Below are positions 39,896 through 48,018 of a stretch of 64,000 nucleotides of DNA, piece by piece. Source of the stretch: Arthrobacter pascens. GTDB taxonomy: Bacteria > Actinomycetota > Actinomycetes > Actinomycetales > Micrococcaceae. Where the stretch lies: NCBI RefSeq assembly GCF_017052465.1, contig NZ_JAFHKT010000148.1:186001-250000 (forward strand), written 5' to 3'. The notes beneath the pieces were generated by a model. The model was not told where the DNA came from, did not search any database, and saw only the letters and a list, made by a program, of their open reading frames with translations. The number at the start of each line of letters is the position of its first letter. Position 1 is the stretch's first letter. A program made the position numbers and the translations under genes.

Positions 39896-41068
39896 ATGAC
39901 GATTTCCGTCACCCGCACCGACGTTCCCGATGGCCAAGCTCCCGACGGTCAGGCTCCTGACTGTGAACGCCGTGACAGCCGCGTTCCCGACGGCACCGTC
40001 CAGTACATCAACATCGGCGGCATCGAGCTGGAGGCAGGCGGATTCCTCCCGGACGTGACGCTGGCCTACGAAACCTGGGGGACGCTCAACGCCGACGGCT
40101 CCAATGCCATCCTGGTGGAGCACGCCCTCACCGGAAGCACCCATGTGACGCGGGGCGACGGGGACGAGGAAGGCTGGTGGGAGCAGCTCGCCGGGCCGGG
40201 TGCACCGGCGGACACCGACAGGTTCTTTGTCGTCTCCATCAACATCCTGGGCGGTTGTTACGGATCTACGGGCCCGGCGTCGACAGCTCCGGACGGCAAG
40301 CCGTGGGGCTCGCGCTTCCCGCTGGTAACCCTCCGGGACTCCACTGATGCCGAAGCGCGCCTGGCCGACCGGCTCGGCATCAGCAGCTGGTTTGCCGTTG
40401 TAGGCGGTTCCATGGGCGGCGCCCGCGCGCTGGAGTGGGCAGTCAGCTACCCGGACCGGGTGCGGCGCTGCGGTGTCATCTCCGTGGGCGCGAGCAGCAC
40501 CGCCGAGCAGATCGCCTTTGCGCAGGCGCAGACCCTCGCAATCCGCCAGGACCCCAACTTCAACGGCGGCGACTACTACGGGGGCCCGCTCCCCGAAGCC
40601 GGACTGGCCCTGGCCCGCCGGATCGCCCACATCACCTACCGTTCGGCGCACGAGCTGGACTTCCGGTTTGGCCGGAACGCCCAGGACACCGAAGCTCCGC
40701 TGCAGGCGGATGCCCTCGGGGACCGCGGCCGCTACCAGGTGGAAAGCTACCTGGACCACCAGGGGAACAAGCTCGTCCAGCGCTTCGACGCCAACAGCTA
40801 CATTGCCCTGACCGAAGCCCTCATGAGCCATGACGTCTGCCGCGGGCGCGGAACCTTGAAGGAAGCACTGGCGCGGACGACGGCGGACTTCTTTATTGCC
40901 GCCGTCGACTCGGACCGGCTGTACTTCCCGTCCCAGTCCCGTGAGCTCGCTAACGCCCTCCCCGGTGACGTGGACGTCCATGTCATAGAGGCACCCATCG
41001 GCCACGACGGCTTCCTCACCGAGATCGGGCAGCTGAGCGCGCAGCTCCGCGAACATTTGCTGGCCTGA
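39896..41068 (+). CDS. metX: Homoserine O-acetyltransferase
   Basis: A 390-residue alpha/beta-hydrolase-fold acyltransferase. It makes O-acetylhomoserine from homoserine and acetyl-CoA in methionine synthesis. The nucleophile is Ser172 (VVGGSMGGARALEW). The Asp and His are in VDSDRLYFPSQ and APIGHDGFLTE, and the family block is NILGGCYGSTGPAS. The first ~35 residues are a variable DGQAPDGQAPD-type tail. The ATG at 39896 follows AGAAGAGG. The SAM-IV riboswitch upstream fits the role. The usual partner metY is not adjacent. Confidence 0.95.
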   Translation: MTISVTRTDVPDGQAPDGQAPDCERRDSRVPDGTVQYINIGGIELEAGGFLPDVTLAYETWGTLNADGSNAILVEHALTGSTHVTRGDGDEEGWWEQLAGPGAPADTDRFFVVSINILGGCYGSTGPASTAPDGKPWGSRFPLVTLRDSTDAEARLADRLGISSWFAVVGGSMGGARALEWAVSYPDRVRRCGVISVGASSTAEQIAFAQAQTLAIRQDPNFNGGDYYGGPLPEAGLALARRIAHITYRSAHELDFRFGRNAQDTEAPLQADALGDRGRYQVESYLDHQGNKLVQRFDANSYIALTEALMSHDVCRGRGTLKEALARTTADFFIAAVDSDRLYFPSQSRELANALPGDVDVHVIEAPIGHDGFLTEIGQLSAQLREHLLA

Positions 41069-41137
41069 ACCGTAGCCTGAAATCCCGCTCCAGGGACCGG
41101 CTCCGGCGCTGCACACGGTAGCGCCCGGACCCGCTGC

Positions 41138-41155
41138 ATGTGCATTTATGCAGAT
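41138..41155. promoter_or_regulatory. 7-4-7 dyad upstream of the MHS symporter
   Basis: ATGTGCA-TTTA-TGCAGAT, a dyad with one mismatch, 140 bases before the symporter start. A near-identical perfect copy lies at 44823-44840 upstream of lysR. It is probably the binding site of that LysR protein or of a shared regulator. Confidence 0.55.
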
Positions 41156-41294
41156 GCCTTCTGCACTATTTGTCGTTGAGCTTGCAGCAGGGGCAGACCA
41201 TACTCGTTGGAAACGGCGGCCCGTGGCACACATCACAGGTCCGTCAGAGTCTGTCCCATGTGGTGTCGACGAAGACGCCGAAGGAGTTCACAAA

Positions 41295-42677
41295 ATGAGT
41301 ACGGAAAACTCCGCCGCAAGGCGCGTAGGGGAAACCGATGTCAAGGCCTCTGGCCTGAAGAAAGTCGTTACGGCCTCCATGGCCGGCACCGTGGTCGAGT
41401 GGTATGAGTTCTTCCTCTATGCCTCCGCAGCCACCCTGGTGTTCGGCAAGATGTTCTTTCCCAATTCAGGGACGGAACTGGACGGCATCATTGCGGCGTT
41501 CGTCACCTACGCGGTGGGCTTCGTTGCCCGTCCGATCGGCGGCATCGTGTTTGGCCACTTCGGGGACAAGTTCGGCCGTAAGCAGCTGCTGCAGCTGAGC
41601 ATCATCCTGGTCGGTGTCTCCACCTTCCTCATGGGCTGCCTCCCCACCTTCGCGCAGATCGGCTACTGGGCTCCGGCGCTGCTGGTCTTCCTGCGCTTCG
41701 TGCAGGGCTTCGCCGTCGGCGGTGAATGGGGCGGCGCCGTGCTGCTCGTTGCCGAACACAGCCCGAACAAGTCGCGCGGATTCTGGTCCAGCTGGCCGCA
41801 GTCCGCCGTTCCCATGGGAAACCTGCTGGCCACCGGCGTCCTGTTCACCCTTTCCTCCACCCTGTCCCAGGAAGCGTTCCTCGGCTGGGGCTGGCGCGTG
41901 GCCTTCTGGCTCTCTGCCGTGATCGTCATCGTCGGCTACTACATCCGCACCAAGGTCCAGGACGCGCCGATCTTCCTTGAGGCCCGCAAGGAAGTCACCG
42001 TCGAAAAGAAGGGCTACGGCGTCGCCGAAGTCTTCCGCCGCTACCCGCGCGGTGTCTTCACCGCCATGGGCCTGCGCTTCGCGGAAAACATTCTCTACTA
42101 CCTCGTGGTGACGTTCTCGATCACTTACCTGAAGGTTGTGGTCCAGACCGACACGTCCCGGATCCTGCTGCTCCTGCTCGTGGCGCACTTCATCCACTTC
42201 TGCGCCGTGCCAATGGTCGGCAAGCTGTCCGACTCCTTTGGCCGCAAGCCGGTCTACATGGCAGGCGCCATCCTCGGCGGAACCTGGGGCTTCTTCGCCT
42301 TCCCGATGATGGACACCAAGAACGACATGGTCATCCTCGCGGCGATCACTATCGGACTGCTGTTCCATGCCCTGATGTACGCGGGGCAGCCATCGATCAT
42401 GGCGGAAATGTTCCCCACCCGGATGCGCTACTCCGGCGTGTCACTCGGTTACCAGGTGACGTCCATTGTTGCCGGTTCGCTGGCTCCCATCATCGCCACG
42501 GCGCTCCTGAGCAGCTTCAAGTCTTCGGTTCCTGTGGCCCTGTACCTGCTGGCAGCCTGCGTCGTGACCGCTGTCTCGGTGTACTTCCTCAAGGAAACCC
42601 GCGGCATCTCCCTGCACGACGTCGACGCCGCCGACGCCCAGGGCACCGCCGACCTTCTGGCCGCCGGCAAAAAATAG
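41295..42677 (+). CDS. MHS family MFS metabolite:H+ symporter
   Basis: A 460-residue, 12-helix MFS transporter of the metabolite:H+ symporter family (relatives ProP, ShiA, KgtP). Motifs: GTVVEWYEFFLYASAA near the start, GHFGDKFGRKQLL in the first cytosolic loop, GFAVGGEWGGAVLL, and YYIRTKVQDAPIF after helix 6. It imports an organic acid or zwitterion. Neighbours (alcohol, 3-hydroxyisobutyrate and methylmalonate-semialdehyde dehydrogenases) suggest a hydroxy acid such as 3-hydroxyisobutyrate; this is inference. AAGGAG precedes the ATG at 41295. Confidence 0.93.
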   Translation: MSTENSAARRVGETDVKASGLKKVVTASMAGTVVEWYEFFLYASAATLVFGKMFFPNSGTELDGIIAAFVTYAVGFVARPIGGIVFGHFGDKFGRKQLLQLSIILVGVSTFLMGCLPTFAQIGYWAPALLVFLRFVQGFAVGGEWGGAVLLVAEHSPNKSRGFWSSWPQSAVPMGNLLATGVLFTLSSTLSQEAFLGWGWRVAFWLSAVIVIVGYYIRTKVQDAPIFLEARKEVTVEKKGYGVAEVFRRYPRGVFTAMGLRFAENILYYLVVTFSITYLKVVVQTDTSRILLLLLVAHFIHFCAVPMVGKLSDSFGRKPVYMAGAILGGTWGFFAFPMMDTKNDMVILAAITIGLLFHALMYAGQPSIMAEMFPTRMRYSGVSLGYQVTSIVAGSLAPIIATALLSSFKSSVPVALYLLAACVVTAVSVYFLKETRGISLHDVDAADAQGTADLLAAGKK

Positions 42678-42687
42678 CCAGCCAGAG

Positions 42688-42727
42688 CAGCTGCCCGGAC
42701 CCGCGAGCGCGCAGGTCCGGGCAGCTG
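42688..42727 (+). terminator. Perfect 14-bp hairpin between symporter and dehydrogenase genes
   Basis: CAGCTGCCCGGACC (42688-42701) pairs perfectly with GGTCCGGGCAGCTG (42714-42727) around a 12-base loop, 11 bases after the symporter stop. No T-run. It is either a terminator or an intercistronic element that lowers expression of the following gene. Confidence 0.6.
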
Positions 42728-42762
42728 TGTGCCAGCACTTCACCAAAAAGGCAGGATTTTCC

Positions 42763-43881
42763 ATGCGAGCAGCAGTCCTCTACGCCACCGTTCCCTCCGG
42801 AACCAGCTACACCGAAGCCCGTCCACTCGTGGTGCAGGAGCTGAACCGGCCCGCGCCCCGGGCGGGGGAGCTCGGCGTCGCCATCACCTACTCCAGCCTG
42901 TGCCACTCTGACCTGTCCGTGGTTGACGGTTCCCGGGTCAGGCCGCTTCCCATGGCACTCGGGCATGAAGCCGTGGGGCGGGTTGACGCCGTCGGCGACG
43001 GCGTCACGGACGTTTCCGTCGGAGACCACGTGGTGCTGGTTTTCGTGCCAAGCTGCGGTGCCTGCCGGGCCTGCAAGGCCGGGCGTCCCGCGCTCTGCCA
43101 CCGTGCTGCTGAGGTCAACGGGTCCGGCGACCTCCTGCACGGTGAGGCTCTGCTCCGGACGCCGTCCGGCGAACGGATCAACCACCACCTCGGCGTCTCG
43201 GCCTTTGCCGATTACGCCGTGGTGGCCCGCGAATCGGTGGTGGTGATTCCCGACGACGTCCCGGACACGGTTGCGGCGATGTTCGGGTGCGCCGTGCTCA
43301 CCGGGATGGGAGCGGTCCTGAACACGGCGGCGGTCGACGCCGGCCAGTCGGTCGCGGTTTTCGGCCTCGGGGCCGTCGGGCTCTCGGCAGTGATGGCGGC
43401 GGCGCTCGCGGGCGCCGCGGCCGTTATCGCCATTGACCCCAATACGAGCAAGCACCAGCTCGCGCTGGACTGCGGCGCAACCGCCGTCGGCACGCCCGAG
43501 GAGGCAGCGCGGCTGATTGCGGAGGCCACCGGCGACGGCGTGGACACCGCCGTCGAAGCAGTGGGCTCCGCCCGCGTCATTGCCTCGTGCCTGGAGCACG
43601 TGACACGCGGCGGTGCGGTGGTTTCGGTGGGCCTGCCGCATCCCTCCGCGGAGCTGACGGTGCCCGCCCTGCAGTTCGCCGGCGCGGGCAAGCGCCTGCT
43701 GGGCTCCTACATGGGCGACGCCGTGCCCGAGCGGGACATTCCCCTCTATCTGGGGTACTGGCGCGAGGGCCGCCTGCCCGTCGAACTGCTGTACACCGAT
43801 ACGAAGCCGCTGGACGATATCAACGAGGGGCTTGACGCCCTTGCCGCGGGACACGTGGTCCGGCGGCTGTTCCAGGCCTGA
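42763..43881 (+). CDS. Zinc-dependent alcohol dehydrogenase
   Basis: A 372-residue class-III-like medium-chain dehydrogenase. The catalytic zinc residues are in SSLCHSDLSV and GHEAVGRVDAVG. The structural zinc lobe reads CGACRACKAGRPALC, so it keeps four Cys. The NAD Rossmann motif is FGLGAVGLSAVMAA. It oxidises a primary alcohol, or reduces an aldehyde, in the local pathway; the substrate is unknown. ATG at 42763 has AGGA six bases upstream. It is convergent with lysR. Confidence 0.92.
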   Translation: MRAAVLYATVPSGTSYTEARPLVVQELNRPAPRAGELGVAITYSSLCHSDLSVVDGSRVRPLPMALGHEAVGRVDAVGDGVTDVSVGDHVVLVFVPSCGACRACKAGRPALCHRAAEVNGSGDLLHGEALLRTPSGERINHHLGVSAFADYAVVARESVVVIPDDVPDTVAAMFGCAVLTGMGAVLNTAAVDAGQSVAVFGLGAVGLSAVMAAALAGAAAVIAIDPNTSKHQLALDCGATAVGTPEEAARLIAEATGDGVDTAVEAVGSARVIASCLEHVTRGGAVVSVGLPHPSAELTVPALQFAGAGKRLLGSYMGDAVPERDIPLYLGYWREGRLPVELLYTDTKPLDDINEGLDALAAGHVVRRLFQA

Positions 43882-43903
43882 CCGCCTGTGCCTGACGGGC
43901 GGG

Positions 43904-44803
43904 TCATGCCGCGAGCACGTCCTGACGTTCCTGCACCTCGTCCTTCAGGGCAGCGATGACGGCCTGCACCCTGCCCGACCTCAGCGATTCGGGGCGCGCC
44001 ACGGCCCAGATGGAAAGCTGGCGCTGAAAGTCGTCGGGGAGCACCGGAACGAAGCCGGGCCTGCCGGCCACCATGAAATTCGGCAGCAGCCCGATGCCCG
44101 CACCCCGGCGTACCGCCTCCACCTGGGCAAAGATGCTCGTGGCCTGGAAGCTGGACTTCGGCATGGGCAGCTGCGAGGCCCGGTGGCCCAGCTCGGCCAC
44201 CTGGAGCGCCGACTCAACGTAGGAGACAAAGCCGTGCTGCCCGACGCCGTCGAGCGTTTCTGGCAGCCCGCGCTCTGCAGCGTAGCCGGCGCCGGCGTAG
44301 AGCCGCAGGAAGTAGTTGGCCAGGAAGATCGGCTGGGCGTTGCTGACGTCGGTCCGGCCCACCACGATTTCCAGATCCACTCCGGACCTGTTCTGGCTCA
44401 CCTTCCGGGTGGCGCTGAGCATCTCCACATTCAGCAGGGGGTTCCGGCGCTGCAGGCGCACGAGCGCGGGTGCAACGAACTCGGCGCCGAAGCCGTCAGA
44501 GGTGCTGATCCGCACGAGGCCTGAGAGCGCGTTCTTGTCCTGCCCGATGAGGCCGGAGAGCGATCCAAGTGTCGCTTCAATGGCTTCGGCCGCGGCAACA
44601 GCCGACGCACCGAGCTCCGTCAGTTCCCAGCCGTGCGGGCTTCGTTCCAGGGTGCGGCCGCCCAACTGCTTGTCGAGCGCGACGATTCTGCGGGAAATGG
44701 TGGTGTGCGTTGTGCCCAGGGTTTCCGCGACGGCGTTGAACCGGCCCAGGCGGGCGACCGTCAGCAAAATCAGTAAATCGTCAGGACTTGGAAGCCGACC
44801 CAC
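43904..44803 (-). CDS. LysR family regulator of the catabolic island
   Basis: A 299-residue LysR-type regulator. The N-terminal helix-turn-helix (GRFNAVAETLGTTHTTISRRIV) is followed by an effector domain. It is flanked by the dehydrogenase and symporter genes on one side and the mmsB-like/mmsA genes, divergent, on the other. The dyad 44823-44840 lies 20 bases upstream of its start and a copy lies upstream of the symporter, so it likely controls the whole 41.3-47.4 kb island. Confidence 0.9.
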   Translation of the reverse strand: MGRLPSPDDLLILLTVARLGRFNAVAETLGTTHTTISRRIVALDKQLGGRTLERSPHGWELTELGASAVAAAEAIEATLGSLSGLIGQDKNALSGLVRISTSDGFGAEFVAPALVRLQRRNPLLNVEMLSATRKVSQNRSGVDLEIVVGRTDVSNAQPIFLANYFLRLYAGAGYAAERGLPETLDGVGQHGFVSYVESALQVAELGHRASQLPMPKSSFQATSIFAQVEAVRRGAGIGLLPNFMVAGRPGFVPVLPDDFQRQLSIWAVARPESLRSGRVQAVIAALKDEVQERQDVLAA

Positions 44804-44822
44804 GTGGCACGCCTTTCACCCT

Positions 44823-44840
44823 ATGTGCATCTGTGCACAT
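44823..44840. promoter_or_regulatory. Perfect 7-4-7 dyad in the lysR-dehydrogenase intergenic region
   Basis: ATGTGCA-TCTG-TGCACAT, perfectly symmetric. It is shared with 41138-41155. It lies 20 bases from the lysR start and about 105 bases upstream of the 3-hydroxyisobutyrate dehydrogenase start. Confidence 0.6.
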
Positions 44841-44944
44841 GCCATCTGTAATTTTTCCCCTTGATTGCACTCTAGCAGGGTGTGATGGTTGACACAGAAC
44901 GTCCGGCCCACCGGGCCGGGACCCAAAGCAAAGGAGCTTATGCC

Positions 44945-45847
44945 ATGGCAGTAGTCGGTTGGATCGGTCTGGGAAACATGGGCGGTTCCATGTCAGCGAA
45001 TCTGGCAAAGGCCGGGCATGACGTCCGCGGATTCGACCTCAATCCGGCTGCTGTCGCCGCCGCGGAGGCCGGCGGGGTGAAGCCCGTGCGGAGCATCGCT
45101 GAGGCCGTGGACAACGCCGACGTCGTTTTCACCATGCTCCCCAAGGGCGATCACGCCAAGGCCGTCTACCTTGGCGAGGGCGGAGTCCTGGCGCACGCCG
45201 ATACGGCCACCCTCCTGGTGGACTCCTCCACGATCGACATCGCGTCGGCCCAGGAACTGCACGACGCCGCGGCTGCCGCCGGCTTCCGCTTCGTGGACGC
45301 CCCCGTCTCGGGTGGCATGAGCGGAGCGAAGGCAGGAACCCTCACGTTCATGGTCGGCGGCGAAGAGGGCGCGGTGGCTGACGCCACCGGCTACATCGGG
45401 CCGATGGCCTCCAACATCATTCCCACCGGTGGCGCGACCACTGGCCAGGCAGCCAAGATCTGCAACAACCTGATGCTCTTCATCAACCTGGCCTCCACCG
45501 CCGAGGGCGCCGTCCTGGCCGACCGGCTCGGCCTCGACAAGCAGGTCTTCTGGGACATCGCGTCCGTCTCCTCGGGGGACAGCTGGGCCCTGCGCACCTG
45601 GTATCCCGTTCCCGGTGTGGTCTCCACCGCGGCCTCCAACAACGATTTTGCGCCGACGTTCACCACCGAGCTGGCCAACAAGGACATCGGCCTCGCCATC
45701 AGTGCGGCCGAGGACACCGGAACCCCCCTTGAAATTGGCAGGCACGTACAGCAGCTGTTCCAGCAGCTCATTGACGCGGGGGAGTCCGGCAAGGACTGCT
45801 CAATGATCATCAAGCTGGTCGACGGTTCGCTCGAGACCTCCAACTAG
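44945..45847 (+). CDS. mmsB: 3-hydroxyisobutyrate dehydrogenase
   Basis: A 300-residue beta-hydroxyacid dehydrogenase. The N-terminal NAD motif is GWIGLGNMGGSMSANLAKAG, the substrate loop FVDAPVSGGMSGAKAGTLTF, and the catalytic Lys lies in GQAAKICNNLML. It oxidises 3-hydroxyisobutyrate to methylmalonate semialdehyde in valine breakdown; some relatives use tartronate semialdehyde or 3-hydroxypropionate. The adjacent mmsA-type gene supports the first reading. AAAGGAG lies nine bases before the ATG at 44945. Confidence 0.9.
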   Translation: MAVVGWIGLGNMGGSMSANLAKAGHDVRGFDLNPAAVAAAEAGGVKPVRSIAEAVDNADVVFTMLPKGDHAKAVYLGEGGVLAHADTATLLVDSSTIDIASAQELHDAAAAAGFRFVDAPVSGGMSGAKAGTLTFMVGGEEGAVADATGYIGPMASNIIPTGGATTGQAAKICNNLMLFINLASTAEGAVLADRLGLDKQVFWDIASVSSGDSWALRTWYPVPGVVSTAASNNDFAPTFTTELANKDIGLAISAAEDTGTPLEIGRHVQQLFQQLIDAGESGKDCSMIIKLVDGSLETSN

Positions 45848-45879
45848 CACCAGACGGCACTACGAAAAGGACTTACTCC

Positions 45880-47364
45880 ATGGAAACCATTCCCCATTTC
45901 ATCAACGGTAGCCGCGTCAGCGACGCCGAACGGTTCGGCCCCGTCTTCAACCCCGCGACCGGAGAGCAGGAGAAGGAAGTGGCGCTTGCCTCGGGCGCCA
46001 GGGTTGAAGAGGCCATCGCGGCCGCCAAGGCCGCCCTGCCGGCATGGCGGGCCACGAGCCTGGCGAAGCGCACCAATATCTTCTTCCGCGTCCGCGAAAT
46101 CCTGACGCAGCGCAAATCCGAGCTCGCGGCCATCCTGACCAGCGAGCACGGCAAGGTGCTCTCCGACGCCGAGGGTGAGATCTCCCGCGGCCTCGAGAAC
46201 ATCGAGTTCGCCACCGGACTGTCCCACATGCTCAAAGGTGAGCGGTCAGAGCAGGTCTCAAGCGGCGTCGACGTCCACTCGGTCCGGCAGCCGGTCGGGG
46301 TCGTGGCGTGCATTACGCCCTTCAACTTTCCGGCGATGGTGCCGCTGTGGATGATCGGCAGCGCGCTGGCCTGCGGCAACACCGTGTTGCTCAAGCCCAG
46401 CGAGAAGGATCCGTCCTCAGCCGTCTTCATCGCGGAGGTCTTCGCCGAAGCAGGACTGCCGGCCGGCGTGCTGAACGTCGTGCAGGGTGACAAGGAAGCC
46501 GTTGATGTGCTGCTGGAACACCCTGACGTGAAGGCCGTCAGCTTCGTCGGGTCCACGCCGATCGCCCAGTCCATCTACAAGCGGGCGGCCGATCACGGCA
46601 AGCGCGTCCAGGCCCTGGGCGGCGCCAAGAACCACATGGTGGTCCTGCCCGACGCCGACCTGGACATGGCAGCCGATGCAGCCATCTCAGCAGCCTACGG
46701 TTCGGCGGGGGAGCGCTGCATGGCGGTCAGCGTGCTGGTGGCTGTCGGCAACATCGCCGACGACCTGGTGCAGGCCATCACCAGCCGGATGGCTACCCTC
46801 ACCATCGGCCCCGGAACCGACCCGTCGTCCCAGATGGGGCCGCTGATCACGGCGGAGCACCGGGACCGCGTCGCCTCCTACGTGGCCGGCGCGGAGGACG
46901 AAGGCGCCACGGTCGTCGTCGACGGCCGCTCGCAGCAGTTCGATTCGAACGGTTTCTTCATCGGCGTCAGCCTGGTGGACCACGTCAAACCCGGCATGAA
47001 GGTGTACGACGACGAAATCTTCGGCCCGGTCCTCTCGGTGGTGCGCGTCGACACCTACACCGACGCCGTCCGGCTGGTCAATGAGAACGAGTTTGGCAAC
47101 GGGGTGGCCATCTTCACCCGCGACGGCGGAGCCGCCCGGCAGTTCGAGTTCGACGTCGACGCCGGCATGGTGGGCGTCAACGTGCCGATTCCCGTGCCAG
47201 TGGGAACGTTCTCCTTCGGCGGGTGGAAGAACTCCCTGTTCGGCGACACGCACATGTACGGGCCGGACAGCATCCGCTTCTACACGCGAGGCAAGGTGGT
47301 CACCACCCGCTGGCCGGACCCGTCCACCTCCGTCATCGACCTCGGGTTCCCGCAGGTCGACTAG
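45880..47364 (+). CDS. mmsA: CoA-acylating methylmalonate-semialdehyde dehydrogenase
   Basis: A 494-residue aldehyde dehydrogenase. The nucleophile is Cys280 (AGERCMAVSVLV) and the NAD-binding stretch VSFVGSTPIAQSIY. Family-specific runs are GVVACITPFNFPAMVPLWM and GVNVPIPVPVGTFSFGGWK. It turns methylmalonate or malonate semialdehyde, with CoA and NAD, into propionyl- or acetyl-CoA. It follows mmsB by 32 bases (AAAAGGA before the ATG), so the two act in sequence. Confidence 0.94.
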   Translation: METIPHFINGSRVSDAERFGPVFNPATGEQEKEVALASGARVEEAIAAAKAALPAWRATSLAKRTNIFFRVREILTQRKSELAAILTSEHGKVLSDAEGEISRGLENIEFATGLSHMLKGERSEQVSSGVDVHSVRQPVGVVACITPFNFPAMVPLWMIGSALACGNTVLLKPSEKDPSSAVFIAEVFAEAGLPAGVLNVVQGDKEAVDVLLEHPDVKAVSFVGSTPIAQSIYKRAADHGKRVQALGGAKNHMVVLPDADLDMAADAAISAAYGSAGERCMAVSVLVAVGNIADDLVQAITSRMATLTIGPGTDPSSQMGPLITAEHRDRVASYVAGAEDEGATVVVDGRSQQFDSNGFFIGVSLVDHVKPGMKVYDDEIFGPVLSVVRVDTYTDAVRLVNENEFGNGVAIFTRDGGAARQFEFDVDAGMVGVNVPIPVPVGTFSFGGWKNSLFGDTHMYGPDSIRFYTRGKVVTTRWPDPSTSVIDLGFPQVD

Positions 47365-47382
47365 CCCGAAGCCTGCCCCCGC

Positions 47383-47913
47383 CTAGCCGTTCATGATGTC
47401 GTTGCGCCGGGTCATGTACTCCTCCATGGAGATTTCCCCGTTGCTGTATTGCTGGTCCAGTTCGGCCAGTTTGCGCGCGCGGTATCCCTGTGGGGCGGAT
47501 GGCGGCGGGGGAGTCACCGGGCCACTCTCCTGTTGCGGAGGGCGTGTCTGCTGGGGCTGTGGCGGGTTGCCGCGGTACTCGGGGCTGTCCTCGTAGGGGA
47601 CGCTGCCGGGCTGGAGGAACTGGCCGGCCTGCGGGAACTGGGGGTACGGCGCGTTCGGGTATGGCTGGTCCAGGGGCGGAAGCTGTTCCCGGTCACGGGC
47701 CGGCGGAAGGCCTAAGCCGCCGCTCATGTAGTCCTGCTGGGTGTAGCCGTCCCGGGGCGCGTTGTTCGGCCTGCCCTGGCCCGGGAACCCGCCCGGATCC
47801 TGCCCGTAGAAGTTCCCGCCCTGCTCCCGCTTTTGGACCGACCTCCGGTACATGCGCAATCCAATGGGAATCAGGAACGACAGGATGATGATCCAGAAGA
47901 ACAGGTTGTTCAT
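47383..47913 (-). CDS. SHOCT-domain membrane protein
   Basis: A 176-residue protein. One N-terminal membrane helix (MNNLFFWIIILSFLIPIGLRMY) is followed by a ~120-residue Pro/Gln/Gly-rich stretch and a C-terminal SHOCT motif (RKLAELDQQYSNGEISMEEYMTRR region). SHOCT domains occur at the ends of many membrane proteins and probably aid oligomerisation. No further function can be given. It is convergent with mmsA. Confidence 0.8.
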   Translation of the reverse strand: MNNLFFWIIILSFLIPIGLRMYRRSVQKREQGGNFYGQDPGGFPGQGRPNNAPRDGYTQQDYMSGGLGLPPARDREQLPPLDQPYPNAPYPQFPQAGQFLQPGSVPYEDSPEYRGNPPQPQQTRPPQQESGPVTPPPPSAPQGYRARKLAELDQQYSNGEISMEEYMTRRNDIMNG

Positions 47914-48018
47914 AGCGGTGCCGGGCCTCTCATGAGTGTCAATCCAGCTTAGTCCCCGAAGCTGAAGGGAGGCTGGCCGGCCTGGTCTCCACCGCAAGGG
48001 GGCACGGATGGCAGCAGG

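Noticed and set aside
38944-39918. Longer 324-residue form of the VOC protein
   Set aside because: The extra N-terminal part overlaps the SAM-IV riboswitch and has no VOC-like sequence; ATG at 39576 has a good GAGG spacing.
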